From: Streptococcus parasanguinis CC87K | GTDB taxonomy: Bacteria > Bacillota > Bacilli > Lactobacillales > Streptococcaceae | DNA: 64,000 bases | Assembly: GCF_000507765.1 (NCBI RefSeq) | Contig: NZ_KI669401.1 | Span: forward strand, 1 to 64,000 | Reading direction: 5' to 3' | Position numbers and translations under genes: made by a program | Notes under the pieces: generated by a model | Seen by the model: the letters and a program-made list of their open reading frames with translations, nothing else | Databases searched by the model: none | What the model was told of the DNA's origin: nothing | Part shown: positions 55,963 through 64,000 of the stretch, piece after piece | Position numbering within the stretch: the stretch's first letter is position 1 | Layout of the letters: every line of letters begins with the position of its first letter

Positions 55963-56412
55963 TTATCTTTTGTGGGTATTTTTCCACTGTTCAATGCCCC
56001 ATTTATGACTGCCACGTTTGAGTTTTTCAATAGCTTCTTCTACAGGAAACCAAGCAAGATTGTTAAAATCTTCCAGTGGTTTTTGAGCTTCTGTATAGCC
56101 TAGCACTTCATAAATATAGGCGGGATTGTAGTAGTAGGTGTCGCGATGACTGGAATAGAAATACTCATCTGCTTGGCCATAGTATTGCCCTAAAATAGCA
56201 GTAAAGCCTAATTCTTCGATCAGTTCCCGTTTCAGAGCTTGCAAGTGATCTTCACCTGCCTCGATTTCCCCACCTGGTAAGAACCAGGCTCCATTAGGAG
56301 CTTGAACGAGGATGATCTGATCCTTGTCCTTATTGGGAATAACAGCGTAGACACCATAGCGATTGACGTAGGTCACATCTTGTTTTTTTTCACCAAAACT
56401 TGGAATGGTCAT
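55963..56412 (-). CDS. NUDIX hydrolase
   Basis: 149 residues with a complete NUDIX box, GGEIEAGEDHLQALKRELIEELGF (G-x5-E-x7-REUxEExGU, ~48-71; shown over two segments GGEIEAGEDHLQ and ALKRELIEELGF). Substrate undefined, probably a nucleoside diphosphate derivative. Same strand as DUF1827, 67 bp upstream of it. Flanked upstream by inverted repeat copy 4. Confidence 0.9.
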   Translation of the reverse strand: MTIPSFGEKKQDVTYVNRYGVYAVIPNKDKDQIILVQAPNGAWFLPGGEIEAGEDHLQALKRELIEELGFTAILGQYYGQADEYFYSSHRDTYYYNPAYIYEVLGYTEAQKPLEDFNNLAWFPVEEAIEKLKRGSHKWGIEQWKNTHKR

Positions 56413-56483
56413 GGTTTTCTCTTTTCTTATTTTTTCATCATTATATCATATTTTTTAGCAAAAATCTGGAGGGAAAAAAGAAA

Positions 56484-56659
56484 GAGGCTGGGACAAAAGT
56501 CCTAGCCTCTCAATTGTTTTTGGATTGTCGAGCAAGACGCAGTGGTTGAGTGGGCTCTACTACGCTGATTTCATCAGCTTTTACAGCCCTACTCAACTGT
56601 GCGGAGGTGGGACGACGAAATCGAATTCTAACGAATTACCGATTTCTGTCCCACTCTCT
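56484..56659 (-). repeat. Dispersed 3'-end repeat, copy 4 (after clpE, minus strand)
   Basis: Inverted copy: on the minus strand it begins GAGAGTGGGACAGAAATCGG 18 nt after the clpE stop codon and ends with the terminator hairpin (complement of 56484-56509). Full length, including the segment missing from copy 3. Confidence 0.9.
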
Positions 56660-56676
56660 GAATGTACATTTACTGA

Positions 56677-58941
56677 TTATGCTTCTGACTTCTTTTCGGC
56701 CGTTTTGTGAACAGCTTTGATGCTAATATTCCCATTGCTGGTCATGACTGCTTTGAGTTGTTTTTCACTTGGATGTTCTAGGTAATAATCTGTAATGGCA
56801 TCTTCGATATGGTCTTGGATGGTACGACGGAGTGGGCGGGCCCCCATTTTTGGATCGTATCCCAGATCGACCAATTTTTCTTTGACCTTCTCTGTCACAT
56901 CCAGATGAATCTCATTTTGTGCGAGACGTTGATTGACTTCATCGAGCATGAGGGTAACGATTTGAAGAAGGTTTTCTTTTGATAGAGGTTGGAATTCAAT
57001 GATGCCATCAAAACGGTTCATGAATTCAGGGCTAAAGAAGTTCCCGAGTTCTCCAAGTACGGAGTTGGTCCGACCTTCGCGAGCAGCTCCAAAACCAACA
57101 TTGGCCTCAGCTTTGCCGGTTCCAGCGTTAGAGGTCATGATGATAATGGTATCTTTAAAGCTGACGGTACGGCCTTGACCATCTGTCAAACGGCCATCAT
57201 CCAAGACTTGCAAGAACATGTGCATGACATCTGGATGGGCTTTTTCCACTTCATCCAACAACACGAGGGAGTATGGATTGCGACGGACTTTTTCAGTTAG
57301 TTGTCCAGCTTCATCGTAGCCAACATAGCCCGGAGGAGCTCCGACTAGTTTCGCTACGCTATGTTTTTCCATGTATTCGCTCATATCAAAGCGGATCATA
57401 TTGTCTGCAGAGCCAAAGAGCTCGATCGCTAATTGTTTAGACAACTCGGTCTTTCCGACACCAGTTGGTCCGACAAAGAGGAAGCTTCCGATCGGACGGT
57501 TAGGCGATCCTAGGCCGACACGATTGCGTCGAATGGCTTTTGCAATTTTATCTACTGCATCATCTTGACCGATTACATGAGCTTTCAAATCAGAAGCCAG
57601 ATTGATCAATTGAGACTGTTCTTTTTCTTTCAAATCGCCAACAGGAATATTAGTCTTTTGTTCAACGATGTGTTCAATCGTTTTTTCACTGATGACAGGG
57701 GTCTCCTGATCAGTGACATGTTGACCTTGCATTTCCTTGTATTTCGCGATTTGGTCACGGAAGTAGGCTGCTTTTTCAAAGTCTTCTTCGCGGGTTGCTT
57801 GAGCTTTGAGGTTTTCAGCTTCAATCAAGCGCTGATCAATCACTTTTGGATCCACAAAGTTCAGAGTCAGGTTCATTTTAGACCCGGCTTCATCCAACAA
57901 ATCAATGGCCTTGTCTGGCAGGAAGCGATCTTGGATGTAGCGGTTTGACAGAATAGCTGCCGCTTCGATAGCCCCGTCTGTATAGTGGACGTGGTGGTAG
58001 TCTTCGTATTTTTTCTGGATGCCCTTGAGGATAGTGATGGTTTCTTTAACCGTTGGCTCATCGACCTTAACGGGTTGCATCCGACGTTCCAAGGCCGCAT
58101 CTTTTTCAATGATGCGGTATTCATTGAGGGTAGTAGCACCAACTAATTGGAGTTCTCCGCGCGCCAAGGCTGGTTTGAGGATATTTCCAGCGTCCATATT
58201 GCCTTCGCCAGCAGATCCTGCGCCAACAATTTCATGGATTTCGTCGATGAACAGAATCACATCTTCACGTTGACGAATTTCATCCATTAATTTTTGCATG
58301 CGTTCTTCGAATTGACCACGAATACCTGTGCCTTGAACGAGGCTGACGACGTCTAGGCGGATGACTTCTTTTCCTTGTAATTTATGAGGAACGTCGCCAT
58401 CGACGATTTTTTGAGCCAGGCCTTCCACAACAGCTGTTTTTCCGACCCCAGGCTCTCCAATCAGAACCGGATTGTTCTTGGTTCGACGGTTAAGAATTTC
58501 GATGACACGGATAATTTCTTCATCACGGCCGATGACAGGGTCAATATCCCCTTTGCGGGCAATTTCTGTGACATTGATACCGAACTCTTCTAACAGTCCT
58601 TTAGGCTTTTGAGAACGGGCTTGACGTGGGTCTTGACTGCCACTACGGTTATTGTTTTGGCCGTAGCCACCACCTCCATAACTGCCTCCGGATTGAGTTG
58701 GAGGGGTTTGAGGCTCTTGCGGACTTTGGAAGTTTCCAAGGTTATTGAAGAAATCTTCGAAGGGATCTCCAGTCAGTTGGCTCCGTTGGGTCATGCCTTT
58801 CAAGAAGCTGTTATTTGGGTCTGTTTTCATAATTTTATAGCAATTTTGACAGAGGTCTACTTGCTGCTGACGTCCATTTACATTTGTATATAAATGGATG
58901 GTTGATTCATTTATTTTACAATTTTGACAAAGCATATACAT
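56677..58941 (-). CDS. clpE: ATP-dependent Clp protease ATPase subunit ClpE
   Basis: A 754-residue HSP100 chaperone. N-terminal zinc finger CQNCK...CQNC (~5-35), glycine/glutamine-rich linker (~70-110), first AAA+ module with Walker [16 protein letters not shown] and Walker [14 protein letters not shown]-like coiled segment [18 protein letters not shown], second AAA+ module [15 protein letters not shown] and [13 protein letters not shown]. Partners ClpP in degrading misfolded proteins. A CtsR box and extended -10 lie upstream; repeat copy 4 forms its 3' end. Confidence 0.97.
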   Translation of the reverse strand: MYMLCQNCKINESTIHLYTNVNGRQQQVDLCQNCYKIMKTDPNNSFLKGMTQRSQLTGDPFEDFFNNLGNFQSPQEPQTPPTQSGGSYGGGGYGQNNNRSGSQDPRQARSQKPKGLLEEFGINVTEIARKGDIDPVIGRDEEIIRVIEILNRRTKNNPVLIGEPGVGKTAVVEGLAQKIVDGDVPHKLQGKEVIRLDVVSLVQGTGIRGQFEERMQKLMDEIRQREDVILFIDEIHEIVGAGSAGEGNMDAGNILKPALARGELQLVGATTLNEYRIIEKDAALERRMQPVKVDEPTVKETITILKGIQKKYEDYHHVHYTDGAIEAAAILSNRYIQDRFLPDKAIDLLDEAGSKMNLTLNFVDPKVIDQRLIEAENLKAQATREEDFEKAAYFRDQIAKYKEMQGQHVTDQETPVISEKTIEHIVEQKTNIPVGDLKEKEQSQLINLASDLKAHVIGQDDAVDKIAKAIRRNRVGLGSPNRPIGSFLFVGPTGVGKTELSKQLAIELFGSADNMIRFDMSEYMEKHSVAKLVGAPPGYVGYDEAGQLTEKVRRNPYSLVLLDEVEKAHPDVMHMFLQVLDDGRLTDGQGRTVSFKDTIIIMTSNAGTGKAEANVGFGAAREGRTNSVLGELGNFFSPEFMNRFDGIIEFQPLSKENLLQIVTLMLDEVNQRLAQNEIHLDVTEKVKEKLVDLGYDPKMGARPLRRTIQDHIEDAITDYYLEHPSEKQLKAVMTSNGNISIKAVHKTAEKKSEA

Positions 58942-58997
58942 ACCTCACAGTAGGTTTTTGATGGTTTTCCATCAAGAGACGAGCCTATTTTAAAAAA

Positions 58998-59014
58998 GGT
59001 CAAAAATAGTCAAA
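58998..59014. promoter_or_regulatory. CtsR operator of clpE
   Basis: GGTCAAAAATAGTCAAA, a full match to the CtsR heptad direct repeat (GGTCAAA-N3-AGTCAAA). It lies just downstream of the minus-strand extended -10 TGATATAAT (complement of 59028-59036), overlapping the start-point region, so CtsR should block initiation until heat or protein stress. Confidence 0.92.
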
Positions 59015-59145
59015 GATTTATAGTTTCATTATATCAGTATTCTAGAAGTTTGCAAGAATTTGCTACGGAATGTCACTAAGGAGTGAAGAAGAGAGTAAAT
59101 CAATGGAAAAATGTGAATTTTTATTGGAAGAGCTTTCTCTTTTAT

Positions 59146-59153
59146 GATAAAAT
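59146..59153 (+). promoter_or_regulatory. Extended -10 of the ykuJ gene
   Basis: TGATAAAAT with hexamer TAAAAT at 59148-59153, 31 nt before the ATG at 59185. SD AGAGGAG. Confidence 0.5.
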
Positions 59154-59184
59154 AGGAGAGTAGAAAGTAAAGAGGAGAAAAAAA

Positions 59185-59415
59185 ATGGAATCACATTTAG
59201 TACGGATTATCAACCGTTTGGAGACGATGACAAAAGACGGTGGAAATTTGAAACGTAATTTTGAACGTGACGGTGTTGTTGTCGCTGAAGTAGCCTACAA
59301 CCACAATGAAGAAGAAGGTTCAACCTTTACACTTCGTGATGTTGAAGCGCGTGAAACCTATACATTTGATAGCATTGATTTAATTGCAATGGAAATTTAT
59401 GAATTGCTTTACTAA
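59185..59415 (+). CDS. ykuJ: DUF1797 (YkuJ) family protein
   Basis: 76 residues matching YkuJ/DUF1797: RIINRLETMTKDGGNLKRNF and STFTLRDVEARETYTFDSID. Small alpha/beta protein of unknown function conserved in Firmicutes. Single-gene unit between clpE (divergent) and folD. Good SD. Confidence 0.87.
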   Translation: MESHLVRIINRLETMTKDGGNLKRNFERDGVVVAEVAYNHNEEEGSTFTLRDVEARETYTFDSIDLIAMEIYELLY

Positions 59416-59530
59416 GCAGCTGTGTGGATGAGTTTGGGGTGGTCTCAAGCTCATTTTTTGTCCATCTGGCTATAGTTTTCGTCTATAGGAAATTCTAATT
59501 AGGAACAGTTAGGTTTGAGAGTTGAAATCT

Positions 59531-59538
59531 GCTATAAT
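59531..59538 (+). promoter_or_regulatory. Extended -10 of folD
   Basis: TGCTATAAT with hexamer TATAAT at 59533-59538; no clear -35 at standard distance. SD AGAAAGAGAA precedes the ATG at 59581. Confidence 0.55.
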
Positions 59539-59580
59539 AGAGAGGACTATTTTCATTACTTGACTAGAAAGAGAATTGAT

Positions 59581-60435
59581 ATGACGACACTCATTGATGG
59601 GAAGGCGCTCGCTACAAAATTACAGGGTGAGATTGCGAAGAAAACAGCACGATTAAAAGAAGAGACAGGAGTTGTGCCTGGCCTCGTTGTCATCGTGGTA
59701 GGAGATAATCCAGCTAGCAAAATCTATGTAAGAAATAAAGAGCGTTCTGCTATTGCGGCAGGCTTTCGGAGTGAAGTGAGACGACTTCCTGAAAGCATCA
59801 GCCAAGCTGAATTATTAGAAGTGATCGAACACTACAATCAAGATCCCCTTTGGCATGGGATTTTGGTACAGTTGCCACTGCCTAAGCATATCGATGCGGA
59901 TGCAGTCCTTTTAGCGATTGATCCGACAAAAGATGTGGATGGTTTTCATCCATTGAATATGGGACGCTTATGGGCTGGAAATCCTCTCATGGTGCCTTCA
60001 ACTCCCGCTGGGATCATGGAGATGTTCAAAGAGTATGGGATTGATCTAGAAGGGAAGCGAGCAGTCGTGATTGGTCGTTCCAATATCGTTGGAAAACCCA
60101 TGGCGCAGTTGCTCCTCGCCAAAAATGCGACGGTAACCTTGACCCATTCCCGGACCCATCATCTGCCTAAAATTGCTAGAAGAGCAGATATCTTGGTTGT
60201 TGCGATCGGTCGTGCCAAATTTGTAACAGCAGACTTCGTGAAAGAAGGCGCCGTTGTTATTGACGTCGGAATGAATCGCGATGAGAATGGCAAATTGTGT
60301 GGGGATGTCGATTTTGAATCCGTTGCACCTTTGGCCAGTCATATTACTCCGGTACCAGGAGGGGTTGGGCCTATGACCGTCACCATGCTGATGGAGCAGA
60401 CCTACGAAGCAGCTGTTCGTGCCTTAAAAAAATGA
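59581..60435 (+). CDS. folD: Bifunctional methylenetetrahydrofolate dehydrogenase/cyclohydrolase
   Basis: 284 residues, standard FolD length. Catalytic Lys in [16 protein letters not shown] and [24 protein letters not shown]-binding [21 protein letters not shown]-terminal [18 protein letters not shown]. Interconverts methylene-, methenyl- and formyl-THF. The ATG 59581 matches the family N-terminus ([10 protein letters not shown]). The phosphatase gene follows after 13 nt. Confidence 0.98.
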   Translation: MTTLIDGKALATKLQGEIAKKTARLKEETGVVPGLVVIVVGDNPASKIYVRNKERSAIAAGFRSEVRRLPESISQAELLEVIEHYNQDPLWHGILVQLPLPKHIDADAVLLAIDPTKDVDGFHPLNMGRLWAGNPLMVPSTPAGIMEMFKEYGIDLEGKRAVVIGRSNIVGKPMAQLLLAKNATVTLTHSRTHHLPKIARRADILVVAIGRAKFVTADFVKEGAVVIDVGMNRDENGKLCGDVDFESVAPLASHITPVPGGVGPMTVTMLMEQTYEAAVRALKK

Positions 60436-60448
60436 AAGTGTGAACAAG

Positions 60449-61222
60449 ATGAAGTTTGTATTTGATTTAGATGGAACCCTGTCATTCGATGGTGTCACAA
60501 TCGATGATGAAATCAAACAGGTCTTATTGAGAGCAGAAGAATTTGGCCATGAAGTCGCCTTTGCTTCTGCACGTTCTTACCGGGACTGCTTGGGCCTTTT
60601 AGGGGACCCATTGAGTCAGCAACTCGTGATTGGTTTAAATGGTGGATTGGCCTATCGTCAGGGGCAATTGGTATATGAGGACCAATTGGACAAGGATGTG
60701 TATCGGGAAGTCCTTGGCTTTTGCCGCCATTACAATCTACCATTTTTTGTGGATGATACCTTTGATTATAGCGGACAGATTTTGGAAAAGATTCCTTTTG
60801 TTGCTAATGTAGATCCCCTCAAGAAAGCTCAGTATCGTTCATTAGAGGAGCTGACAGATCCGATTAAGGTCGTGATCTATATGGGTGGCCATGAGGAGCT
60901 CGTGGATGAGATCATCGAGCGGATCGAAAAGACAGATAAGGCCCATATCCGCTATCATGCGCATGAAAAATGCATCTATCTCAATCCAGCAGACACGCAT
61001 AAAGCGACAACCGTAGAAGAACTCTGTGGAGAGAATTTCGTGGCTTTTGGCAATGATCAAAATGATATCGAGCTCTTTGAAAAAGCTCTTTATGCAGTTC
61101 AGATTGGCGATTTTCCATCCCTTCGGCCTTACGCTGATGATCAATTAGTGGCCAAGCAAAATCATCCACAAGCTGTTGCTGCTAAAATCTTGCAAGTCTT
61201 CGCAGAATTTAGAGGAAAATAA
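60449..61222 (+). CDS. Cof-type HAD-IIB phosphatase
   Basis: 257 residues. Motif I KFVFDLDGTLSFDG (Asp nucleophile), motif II in ASARSYRD, C2B cap, motif III Lys and motif IV VAFGNDQNDIELFEKA near the C-terminus. Sugar phosphate or nucleotide phosphatase of unknown substrate. An in-frame GTG 9 nt upstream is a possible alternative start. Probably cotranscribed with folD and nnrD. Confidence 0.9.
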   Translation: MKFVFDLDGTLSFDGVTIDDEIKQVLLRAEEFGHEVAFASARSYRDCLGLLGDPLSQQLVIGLNGGLAYRQGQLVYEDQLDKDVYREVLGFCRHYNLPFFVDDTFDYSGQILEKIPFVANVDPLKKAQYRSLEELTDPIKVVIYMGGHEELVDEIIERIEKTDKAHIRYHAHEKCIYLNPADTHKATTVEELCGENFVAFGNDQNDIELFEKALYAVQIGDFPSLRPYADDQLVAKQNHPQAVAAKILQVFAEFRGK

Positions 61223-61274
61223 AAGAAGGAGGGGGAGTCGTGGCTTCTCCTTTTTCGCTAGAAATGAGGAAGGT

Positions 61275-62153
61275 ATGAGAAGAGTTCGGAAAGAAGAGAT
61301 CCAGCGCGTCATTGTGAAGCGCCCAATGACGTCATATAAGGGAGATTTTGGTCGTCTGCTCCTGATTGGAGGAACCTATCCCTATGGGGGAGCCATCATT
61401 ATGGCAGCGATCGCTACGGTTCATAGTGGGGCGGGCTTGGTCACTGTTGCAACAGATCCTGACAATCTGACGGCCCTTCATAGCCATCTTCCTGAAGCTA
61501 TGGGCTTTGATCTAGCGGATCACGAACTCCTTTGTGAGCAAGTGCAAAAAGCTAGCGTGATTTTAGTCGGGCCGGGCTTAAAGGAATCTAATGAAAACCA
61601 AGGAGTCTTACAAATGATTTTTGAGCAGGTCTCTAGGCAGCAGGTCTTGATATTAGATGGAGGTGCTATTAGTCTTTTTGCAACCTCTCAATTTGACTTG
61701 CCAGAAGCTCAGTTGGTCTTTACCCCTCATCAAAAAGAATGGGAAAAACTATCGGGACTTGATCTAGCAAGCCAGACAGAAGAGAAGAGCCAAAGAGCAG
61801 TACAGAACTTTCCTGAAGGGACTGTCATAGTAGAAAAGGGGCCTCACACACGAATTTGGACAAGTGGGAAGGAAGAGGGCTATCAGCTAGATGTTGGTGG
61901 TCCCTACCAAGCAACAGGTGGCATGGGAGATACCTTGGCAGGGATGATTGCGGGGTTTGCAGGTCAATTTCCACAGGTTGGACTCTATGAGCGCGTGGCA
62001 GTCGCGACCTACCTTCATTCAGCGATTGCTGAAGACTTGAGCAAGGAGTCTTATGTGGTTTTACCGACAAGCATTAGCAAAGAAATTCCCAAATGGATGA
62101 AGAAGTGGAGTGACAATTTAAACGAAAATGTTGAAAATAAAACGTTTTCATGA
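61275..62153 (+). CDS. nnrD: ADP-dependent NAD(P)H-hydrate dehydratase
   Basis: 292 residues, ribokinase-like YjeF C-terminal family that repairs hydrated NAD(P)H. KGDFGRLLLIGGTYPYGGAI, then VILVGPGLKESNENQG, LVFTPHQKEWEKLSG and the nucleotide-binding ATGGMGDTLAGMIAGF with catalytic Asp. No N-terminal epimerase domain. The ATG 61275 has SD GAGGAAGG; an in-frame start 99 nt upstream overlaps the previous gene. Its last codons contain an operator-like palindrome of the next locus. Confidence 0.94.
   Translation: MRRVRKEEIQRVIVKRPMTSYKGDFGRLLLIGGTYPYGGAIIMAAIATVHSGAGLVTVATDPDNLTALHSHLPEAMGFDLADHELLCEQVQKASVILVGPGLKESNENQGVLQMIFEQVSRQQVLILDGGAISLFATSQFDLPEAQLVFTPHQKEWEKLSGLDLASQTEEKSQRAVQNFPEGTVIVEKGPHTRIWTSGKEEGYQLDVGGPYQATGGMGDTLAGMIAGFAGQFPQVGLYERVAVATYLHSAIAEDLSKESYVVLPTSISKEIPKWMKKWSDNLNENVENKTFS
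62138..62152. promoter_or_regulatory. Operator/cre-like palindrome ahead of the LacI gene
   Basis: ATAAAACGTTTTCAT, centred on AAAACGTTTT (62140-62149), inside the end of nnrD and 29 nt before the regulator ATG. It fits a CcpA cre with one mismatch, and also shares the AACGTT core of the regulator's probable operator, so it may be a CcpA site or an autoregulatory site. Confidence 0.5.
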
Positions 62154-62180
62154 TAGTATTTAAGAAAAGGAGGTGAAAAA

Positions 62181-63176
62181 ATGAATGAGCAAAAAAAATC
62201 GATTACCATGAAAGATGTTGCAGCAGAAGCTGGAGTTAGTGTTGGGACAGTCTCTCGTGTCATCAATAATGAAAAAGGCATTAAAGAGGTGACCTTAAAA
62301 AAAGTTCAACAAGCAATTGAAAAACTTTCTTATGTCCCAGATGAATATGCGAGAGGATTAAAAACGAATCGTAGTAATATTATTGCTTTACTCATTCCAA
62401 CTATATGGCATCCTTTCTTTTCTGAATTTGCTTATCATGTTGAAAAAGCACTATTAAAAAATCAATATAAATTATTAATTTGTAATGCGGATAAAGATTC
62501 TAAAAATGAGATAGAATACATAAAATTACTTGAGAAAAATAAAGTAGATGGGATTATAGGGATCACCTATTCAGATATTGATAAGTATGTCTCATCAAAT
62601 TTACCTTTTGTCAGTATTGACCGTCATTTTTCTGAAAATGTCTATTACGTAACTTCTGAAAATTTTCATGGTGGTCAACTAGCTTGTCGCGAATTAGTCA
62701 AACGCGATTGTCAAAATCTAGCTTACATTAGTGGTGTGAACAAACATTTGAATGAAACAACGGAACGGGGGAGAGGTTTCAAAGCGGAGGCTAAACAGAA
62801 AAATACGAACCTTTATTGTCTTGAAATGCCGGAACCACTGAATCAAGTAGAAGAGCAAATAAGAACCTTTTTTGAAAAGCATCCTCAGATTGATGGGATT
62901 TTCACAGTAAATGATTTTATGGCCCTTCGTGTGATAAAAGTTTTAGGGGATATGGGAAAAATTCCTATAGAAGATTATCAGATTATTGGTTTTGATGGAT
63001 TAAGACCAGCTTTTGATCAACCTTACTTACTTTCTACAATTGTTCAACAAATAGCTCAGATGGCTCAAGCAGCAGTTGAACTATTGCTTAAATTAATTCG
63101 TGAAGAAAAAATAGACCAGAATGTCATAAGTTTACCGGTACATTTTTTTGAAGGAAACACAACAAAAAAATTATAA
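62181..63176 (+). CDS. LacI family transcriptional regulator
   Basis: 331 residues. N-terminal helix-turn-helix and hinge (TMKDVAAEAGVSVGTVSRVI, then VQQAIEKLSYVPDEYARGLK, ~8-60), followed by a periplasmic-binding-protein-like sugar-sensing domain (IIALLIPTIWHPFFSEFAYH, FFEKHPQIDGIFTVNDFMAL). Excellent SD AAGGAGGTGA. It precedes a sugar-binding lipoprotein gene whose promoter carries two TGAAACGTTTCA sites, its likely operators. The inducing sugar is unknown. Confidence 0.93.
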   Translation: MNEQKKSITMKDVAAEAGVSVGTVSRVINNEKGIKEVTLKKVQQAIEKLSYVPDEYARGLKTNRSNIIALLIPTIWHPFFSEFAYHVEKALLKNQYKLLICNADKDSKNEIEYIKLLEKNKVDGIIGITYSDIDKYVSSNLPFVSIDRHFSENVYYVTSENFHGGQLACRELVKRDCQNLAYISGVNKHLNETTERGRGFKAEAKQKNTNLYCLEMPEPLNQVEEQIRTFFEKHPQIDGIFTVNDFMALRVIKVLGDMGKIPIEDYQIIGFDGLRPAFDQPYLLSTIVQQIAQMAQAAVELLLKLIREEKIDQNVISLPVHFFEGNTTKKL

Positions 63177-63183
63177 AAAGTGC

Positions 63184-63212
63184 TTGACAAATTATGAAAG
63201 CGCTGTTATAAT
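63184..63212 (+). promoter_or_regulatory. Consensus promoter of the sugar-uptake operon with cre-like site
   Basis: -35 TTGACA (63184-63189), 17-bp spacer, -10 TATAAT (63207-63212). The spacer holds ATGAAAGCGCTGTTA (63193-63207), one mismatch from the cre consensus, so CcpA repression is plausible. Confidence 0.8.
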
Positions 63213-63224
63213 TTAGTCATAAAA

Positions 63225-63236
63225 TGAAACGTTTCA
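63225..63236. promoter_or_regulatory. LacI-type operator 1
   Basis: Perfect palindrome TGAAACGTTTCA starting 12 bp after the -10, in the initial transcribed region. Confidence 0.75.
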
Positions 63237-63281
63237 AAAAAACTCAGCTATTTTAGTTTGAGTTAAAAAATTAATAAAAAA

Positions 63282-63293
63282 TGAAACGTTTCA
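63282..63293. promoter_or_regulatory. LacI-type operator 2
   Basis: Second perfect TGAAACGTTTCA, 57 bp after operator 1 (centre to centre) and immediately before the SD AAAGGAGGAA. Two sites at this spacing could be bridged by a tetramer or act additively. Confidence 0.75.
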
Positions 63294-63307
63294 AAAAGGA
63301 GGAAGCT

Positions 63308-64000
63308 ATGCGTAAAGGTATTAAGTTATCTGTAGTTGCAGCACTATCATTAGGATTGCTTGCAGGATGTGGTGGGGGATCAAAATCCAAAACTGCAAGT
63401 TCTTCGGACGAAATAAAAGTCTGGGTTCAATTCTCAGATGAAACAGCTGAGGGAAAAGCTTGGCAACAAGTTGTTGATAATTTCAACAAGTCAAAGAAAA
63501 CCAAATATAAGGTTGTGACAGAATATATTCCACGTAGTGGTAGCGGTGGAGGATATGAAGATAAGGTCAACGCTGCTGTTACGACAAATAGTTTACCAGA
63601 TGTTATTACGCTAGATGGACCAAATACTGCTGCCTATGCAAAATCAAAAGTGATTGCTCCCTTGGATGATTATCTAAAGGACAATGACATGGATGATGTA
63701 CTGGACAGTATTAAACAACAGGGAACTTATGATGGTAAATTCTATGCGTTTGGTTTTTCTGAATCAAATGTAGGTGTATACTATAACAAGAAGATGTTTA
63801 AGGAAGCTGGGATTGATGAAGCGAGTTTGCCAACCCTTGAAAAACCATGGACATGGTCTGAGTTTAATGCTATTGCTAAGAAATTAAAAGATCATTTTAA
63901 TAAACCAGCAATCGATTTCCGTTTGAATTCAAATGATGAGATGTTACCATATGCTTATATGCCTCTTATTTGGTCAAATGGTGGTTCTGTTGTAAATTCT
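63308..64000 (+). CDS. Sugar ABC transporter solute-binding lipoprotein (partial, cut by window edge)
   Basis: 231 codons visible, open at the right end. Lipoprotein signal with lipobox LLAGC (Cys ~21) and a Gly/Ser-rich linker. Then a family 1 solute-binding protein start EIKVWVQFSDETAEGKAWQQ, VNAAVTTNSLPDVITLDGPN, a ligand-face YDGKFYAFGFSESNVGVYYN and NKKMFKEAGID. Normally followed by two permease genes, outside this window. Controlled by the LacI regulator and probably CcpA. The sugar cannot be named. Confidence 0.9.
   Translation, partial: MRKGIKLSVVAALSLGLLAGCGGGSKSKTASSSDEIKVWVQFSDETAEGKAWQQVVDNFNKSKKTKYKVVTEYIPRSGSGGGYEDKVNAAVTTNSLPDVITLDGPNTAAYAKSKVIAPLDDYLKDNDMDDVLDSIKQQGTYDGKFYAFGFSESNVGVYYNKKMFKEAGIDEASLPTLEKPWTWSEFNAIAKKLKDHFNKPAIDFRLNSNDEMLPYAYMPLIWSNGGSVVNS

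Overview
The window is chromosomal DNA of a Streptococcus, most likely an oral species of the mitis/sanguinis/parasanguinis type. The evidence is the set of streptococcal family proteins (DUF1912, DUF3165, DUF1827, DUF1797/YkuJ, DUF5960), the ccdA-etrx-msrAB-TCS09 block, the streptococcal dcw cluster order murD-murG-divIB-ftsA-ftsZ-ylmE-sepF-ylmG-ylmH-divIVA-ileS, a CtsR box ahead of clpE and a SigX (cin) box ahead of a prepilin peptidase gene. The species cannot be fixed from this sequence alone. There are no rRNA genes, CRISPR arrays, prophage or recognisable insertion sequences; one tRNA-Pro gene lies at the left edge.

Layout: 1-9.3 kb holds tRNA-Pro, recX-ntdp (minus), rlmD, a cytidine deaminase, a DUF1858-DUF438 pair, and a valine T-box followed by an acetyltransferase and valS. 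9.4-14.1 kb is the accessory part: a DUF6119/TIGR04141 protein with a nuclease-like motif, a C5-cytosine methyltransferase and a 525-residue candidate restriction endonuclease. 14.1-22.3 kb is the conserved yqeG-yqeH-yhbY-nadD-yqeK-hydrolase-rsfS-methyltransferase-tmcAL-yebC series. It is interrupted by two gene-free, strongly structured intergenic stretches at 16.61-16.83 and 19.26-19.58 kb. 22.3-25.1 kb is an SOS-mutagenesis cassette (S24/XRE repressor, Y-family polymerase, YolD-like and DUF5960 proteins). 25.2-28.6 kb is asnA, rsmD, coaD and sepM.

28.7-34.1 kb is a surface methionine-oxidation repair operon (ccdA, a methionine-rich lipoprotein, a thioredoxin-like lipoprotein, msrAB) followed by a two-component system. 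34.2-42.6 kb contains yutD, rlmN, vanZ, an isolated trpB under a tryptophan T-box, the competence prepilin peptidase cclA, yqgQ, an inactive-looking rhodanese, an rsuA-type pseudouridine synthase and typA. 42.6-55.4 kb is the cell-wall and division cluster ending in ileS, which has its own isoleucine T-box. 55.6-64 kb holds DUF1827, a NUDIX hydrolase, clpE, ykuJ, folD, a Cof-type phosphatase, nnrD and the start of a LacI-controlled sugar ABC uptake locus, cut by the window edge.

Observations most worth follow-up: (1) a ~175-185 bp dispersed element present four times, each time 5-18 nt after the stop codon of a gene and in that gene's orientation, ending in a terminator hairpin; (2) the DUF6119-methyltransferase-endonuclease island; (3) a methionine-rich lipoprotein inside the MsrAB repair operon, which looks like a sacrificial oxidant sink; (4) a lone trpB regulated by a Trp T-box; (5) several genes (recX, rlmD, rsmD, yqgQ, cclA) whose -10 element sits so close to the start codon that the mRNA should be leaderless. 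Start sites, promoter calls and RNA folds were read by eye; no alignment or folding program was run.
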